A stretch of 47,055 bases of DNA from the NCBI GenBank assembly GCA_003142575.1, contig PLMS01000030.1, positions 1 through 47,055 on the forward strand, read 5' to 3'. Source of the stretch: Ignavibacteriota bacterium. Lineage in GTDB: Bacteria > Bacteroidota > Ignavibacteria > UBA10030. Below, one piece after another: positions 45,989 to 47,055 of this stretch; positions within the stretch are counted from its first letter, which is position 1; every line of letters begins with the position of its first letter. Below the pieces are notes generated by a model, which saw nothing but the letters and a program-made list of their open reading frames with translations, ran no database searches and had not been told where the DNA came from. The translations under genes were made by a program, and so were the position numbers.

Positions 45989-47055
45989 AGATTTTTCTCG
46001 AAAATAAATTGACGAAAGAAGATCGTCGCTCTCTTTTGCGGCGTGTAAGCCAATTTCAGCGTGAGATAGATACGACCGTTAAAAGTCTCTGTCTTGATAT
46101 CAAACGGCGCGGTGATACAGCCGTGCGTGAGTATACTAAGAAGTTTGATAAGACAGAAGTGAAAGCACTTCGGGTATCAGCGGAAGAATGTGAATCAGCG
46201 AAACGATCTCTTTCTCCCGAATTTATGAGTGCAATAACGATTGCTGCAAAGAATATCCGAACATTCCATGAATCTCAGCGATGCAGCACACAGAAAATCG
46301 AAACCATGGAAGGAGTTGTGTGTTGGCGTGAAACGCGTCCCATTGAGCGGGTTGGCTTATATGTCCCCGCGGGTTCAGCGCCGTTGCCATCAACGGTGTT
46401 GATGCTCGGTATTCCCGCAAAGCTTGCGGATTGTAAACAAATCATCTTATGTTCGCCGCCGAAAGCGAATGGCTCGGTCGATCCATTCGTACTCGCAACT
46501 GCGGCAATGATTGGAATCGATGAAGTGTATAAAGTTGGAGGTGCACAGGCAATCGCAGCATTGGCATATGGAACCGAGACAATTCCAAAAGTAGACAAGA
46601 TTTTCGGTCCGGGCAATCGGTATGTGGCCGCAGCAAAGCAATTTGTTTCAACAGATCCTGATGGTGCTGCGATTGATTTACTGGCGGGGCCGTCCGAAGT
46701 CCTCATTATTGCCGATGATGCAGCAAATCGGGATGTTGTCGCATATGATTTAATCTCACAAGCCGAGCATGATGCAGATGCTCAAGCCGTGCTTGTCACG
46801 ACCAGTGAAGCTTTGGCAAAAGAAGTATTGCGTATCTTGCCACAACGGGTATCCGAATTTCCCCGCAGTGCATTCATTACAGCCTCACTGGAGAGAAGTT
46901 ATATCCTTGTTGCCGAATCGATAGAATCCGCGGTCCAATTTTCTAACGACTATGCACCTGAGCATCTCATCGTAAATATTCTTCATGCAGAAGCCATAGC
47001 TCCGTCTATTGCTCATGCCGGCTCTGTGTTTGTTGGATCATTTGCACCGGTCACA
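45985..47055 (+). CDS. hisD: Histidinol dehydrogenase, 3' end cut by window edge
   Basis: 357 codons from the ATG overlapping the hisG stop, open to the edge; the family is about 430 residues, so some 75 are missing. Motifs: RPIERVGLYVPAGSAPLPST, DEVYKVGGAQAIAALAYGTE, VDKIFGPGNRYVAAAKQ, DLLAGPSEVLIIADD, DLISQAEHDADAQAVLVTTS and NDYAPEHLIV. These include the zinc-site glutamine and histidine (SQAEHD) and the catalytic Glu-His of YAPEHL. It oxidises L-histidinol to histidine with two NAD+. The order hisG-hisD is common in his operons, and more his genes probably follow outside the window. Confidence 0.97.
   Translation, partial: MKIFLENKLTKEDRRSLLRRVSQFQREIDTTVKSLCLDIKRRGDTAVREYTKKFDKTEVKALRVSAEECESAKRSLSPEFMSAITIAAKNIRTFHESQRCSTQKIETMEGVVCWRETRPIERVGLYVPAGSAPLPSTVLMLGIPAKLADCKQIILCSPPKANGSVDPFVLATAAMIGIDEVYKVGGAQAIAALAYGTETIPKVDKIFGPGNRYVAAAKQFVSTDPDGAAIDLLAGPSEVLIIADDAANRDVVAYDLISQAEHDADAQAVLVTTSEALAKEVLRILPQRVSEFPRSAFITASLERSYILVAESIESAVQFSNDYAPEHLIVNILHAEAIAPSIAHAGSVFVGSFAPVT

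Overview
The window looks like a chromosomal segment of a free-living Gram-negative bacterium of the FCB group. A Bacteroidota, Chlorobiota or Ignavibacteriota-type lineage is my best guess. The supporting signs are a DUF4159/DUF4175 pair, two large Reg_prop/Y_Y_Y propeller proteins, a DUF151 bifunctional nuclease, DUF4412, DUF5700 and DUF3160 proteins, an exported AmmeMemoRadiSam set, long-form HisG, and many genes without a clear Shine-Dalgarno sequence. Base composition is moderate and even. I see no rRNA, tRNA, CRISPR array, insertion sequence or prophage. No sequence database was searched, so family names rest on motif recognition.

Layout. Positions 1-1361 (-) hold the N-terminal four fifths of ettA. 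A Sel1-repeat secreted protein follows (1522-3069). Then come two tandem propeller sensors (3545-8899), each ending in a Cys4 zinc-finger-like module instead of a histidine kinase. An EamA transporter (-) and a DUF5700 metalloprotease-like protein (+) lead to a three-gene minus-strand operon (16037 to 11126): a lipoprotein-like Memo-AMMECR1 fusion, a Tat-like-leader radical SAM enzyme (AmrS) and a membrane spermidine-synthase-like protein. On the plus strand follow a B12-binding radical SAM protein, DUF4159, DUF4175, a frameshifted small membrane ORF, and an overlapping addA-addB pair for double-strand-break end processing. DUF4412 and MBL-fold proteins come next. Then prfC (-) and two tandem glnK-amtB operons (-), whose upstream regions share a conserved operator-like architecture.

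The right part holds an HExxH membrane protein, a GH140-like (DUF4038) gene broken by one in-frame TGA, a TPR protein with a good terminator, an etfB-etfA-bifunctional nuclease operon, a DUF3160-Memo-like operon, and a TrpR-like YerC gene next to hisG-hisD, the latter running off the window.

The most interesting signals are: (i) the same 16-bp inverted repeat abutting the start codons of both yerC and hisG, suggesting a TrpR-family histidine regulator with its operators; (ii) TTACTA-N4-TAGTAA palindromes at equivalent positions before both glnK-amtB copies; (iii) the apparently exported Memo/AMMECR1/radical-SAM/aminopropyltransferase-like operon, with a second Memo-like protein beside DUF3160 elsewhere in the window; (iv) the kinase-less propeller sensors; and (v) two probably recent gene lesions.
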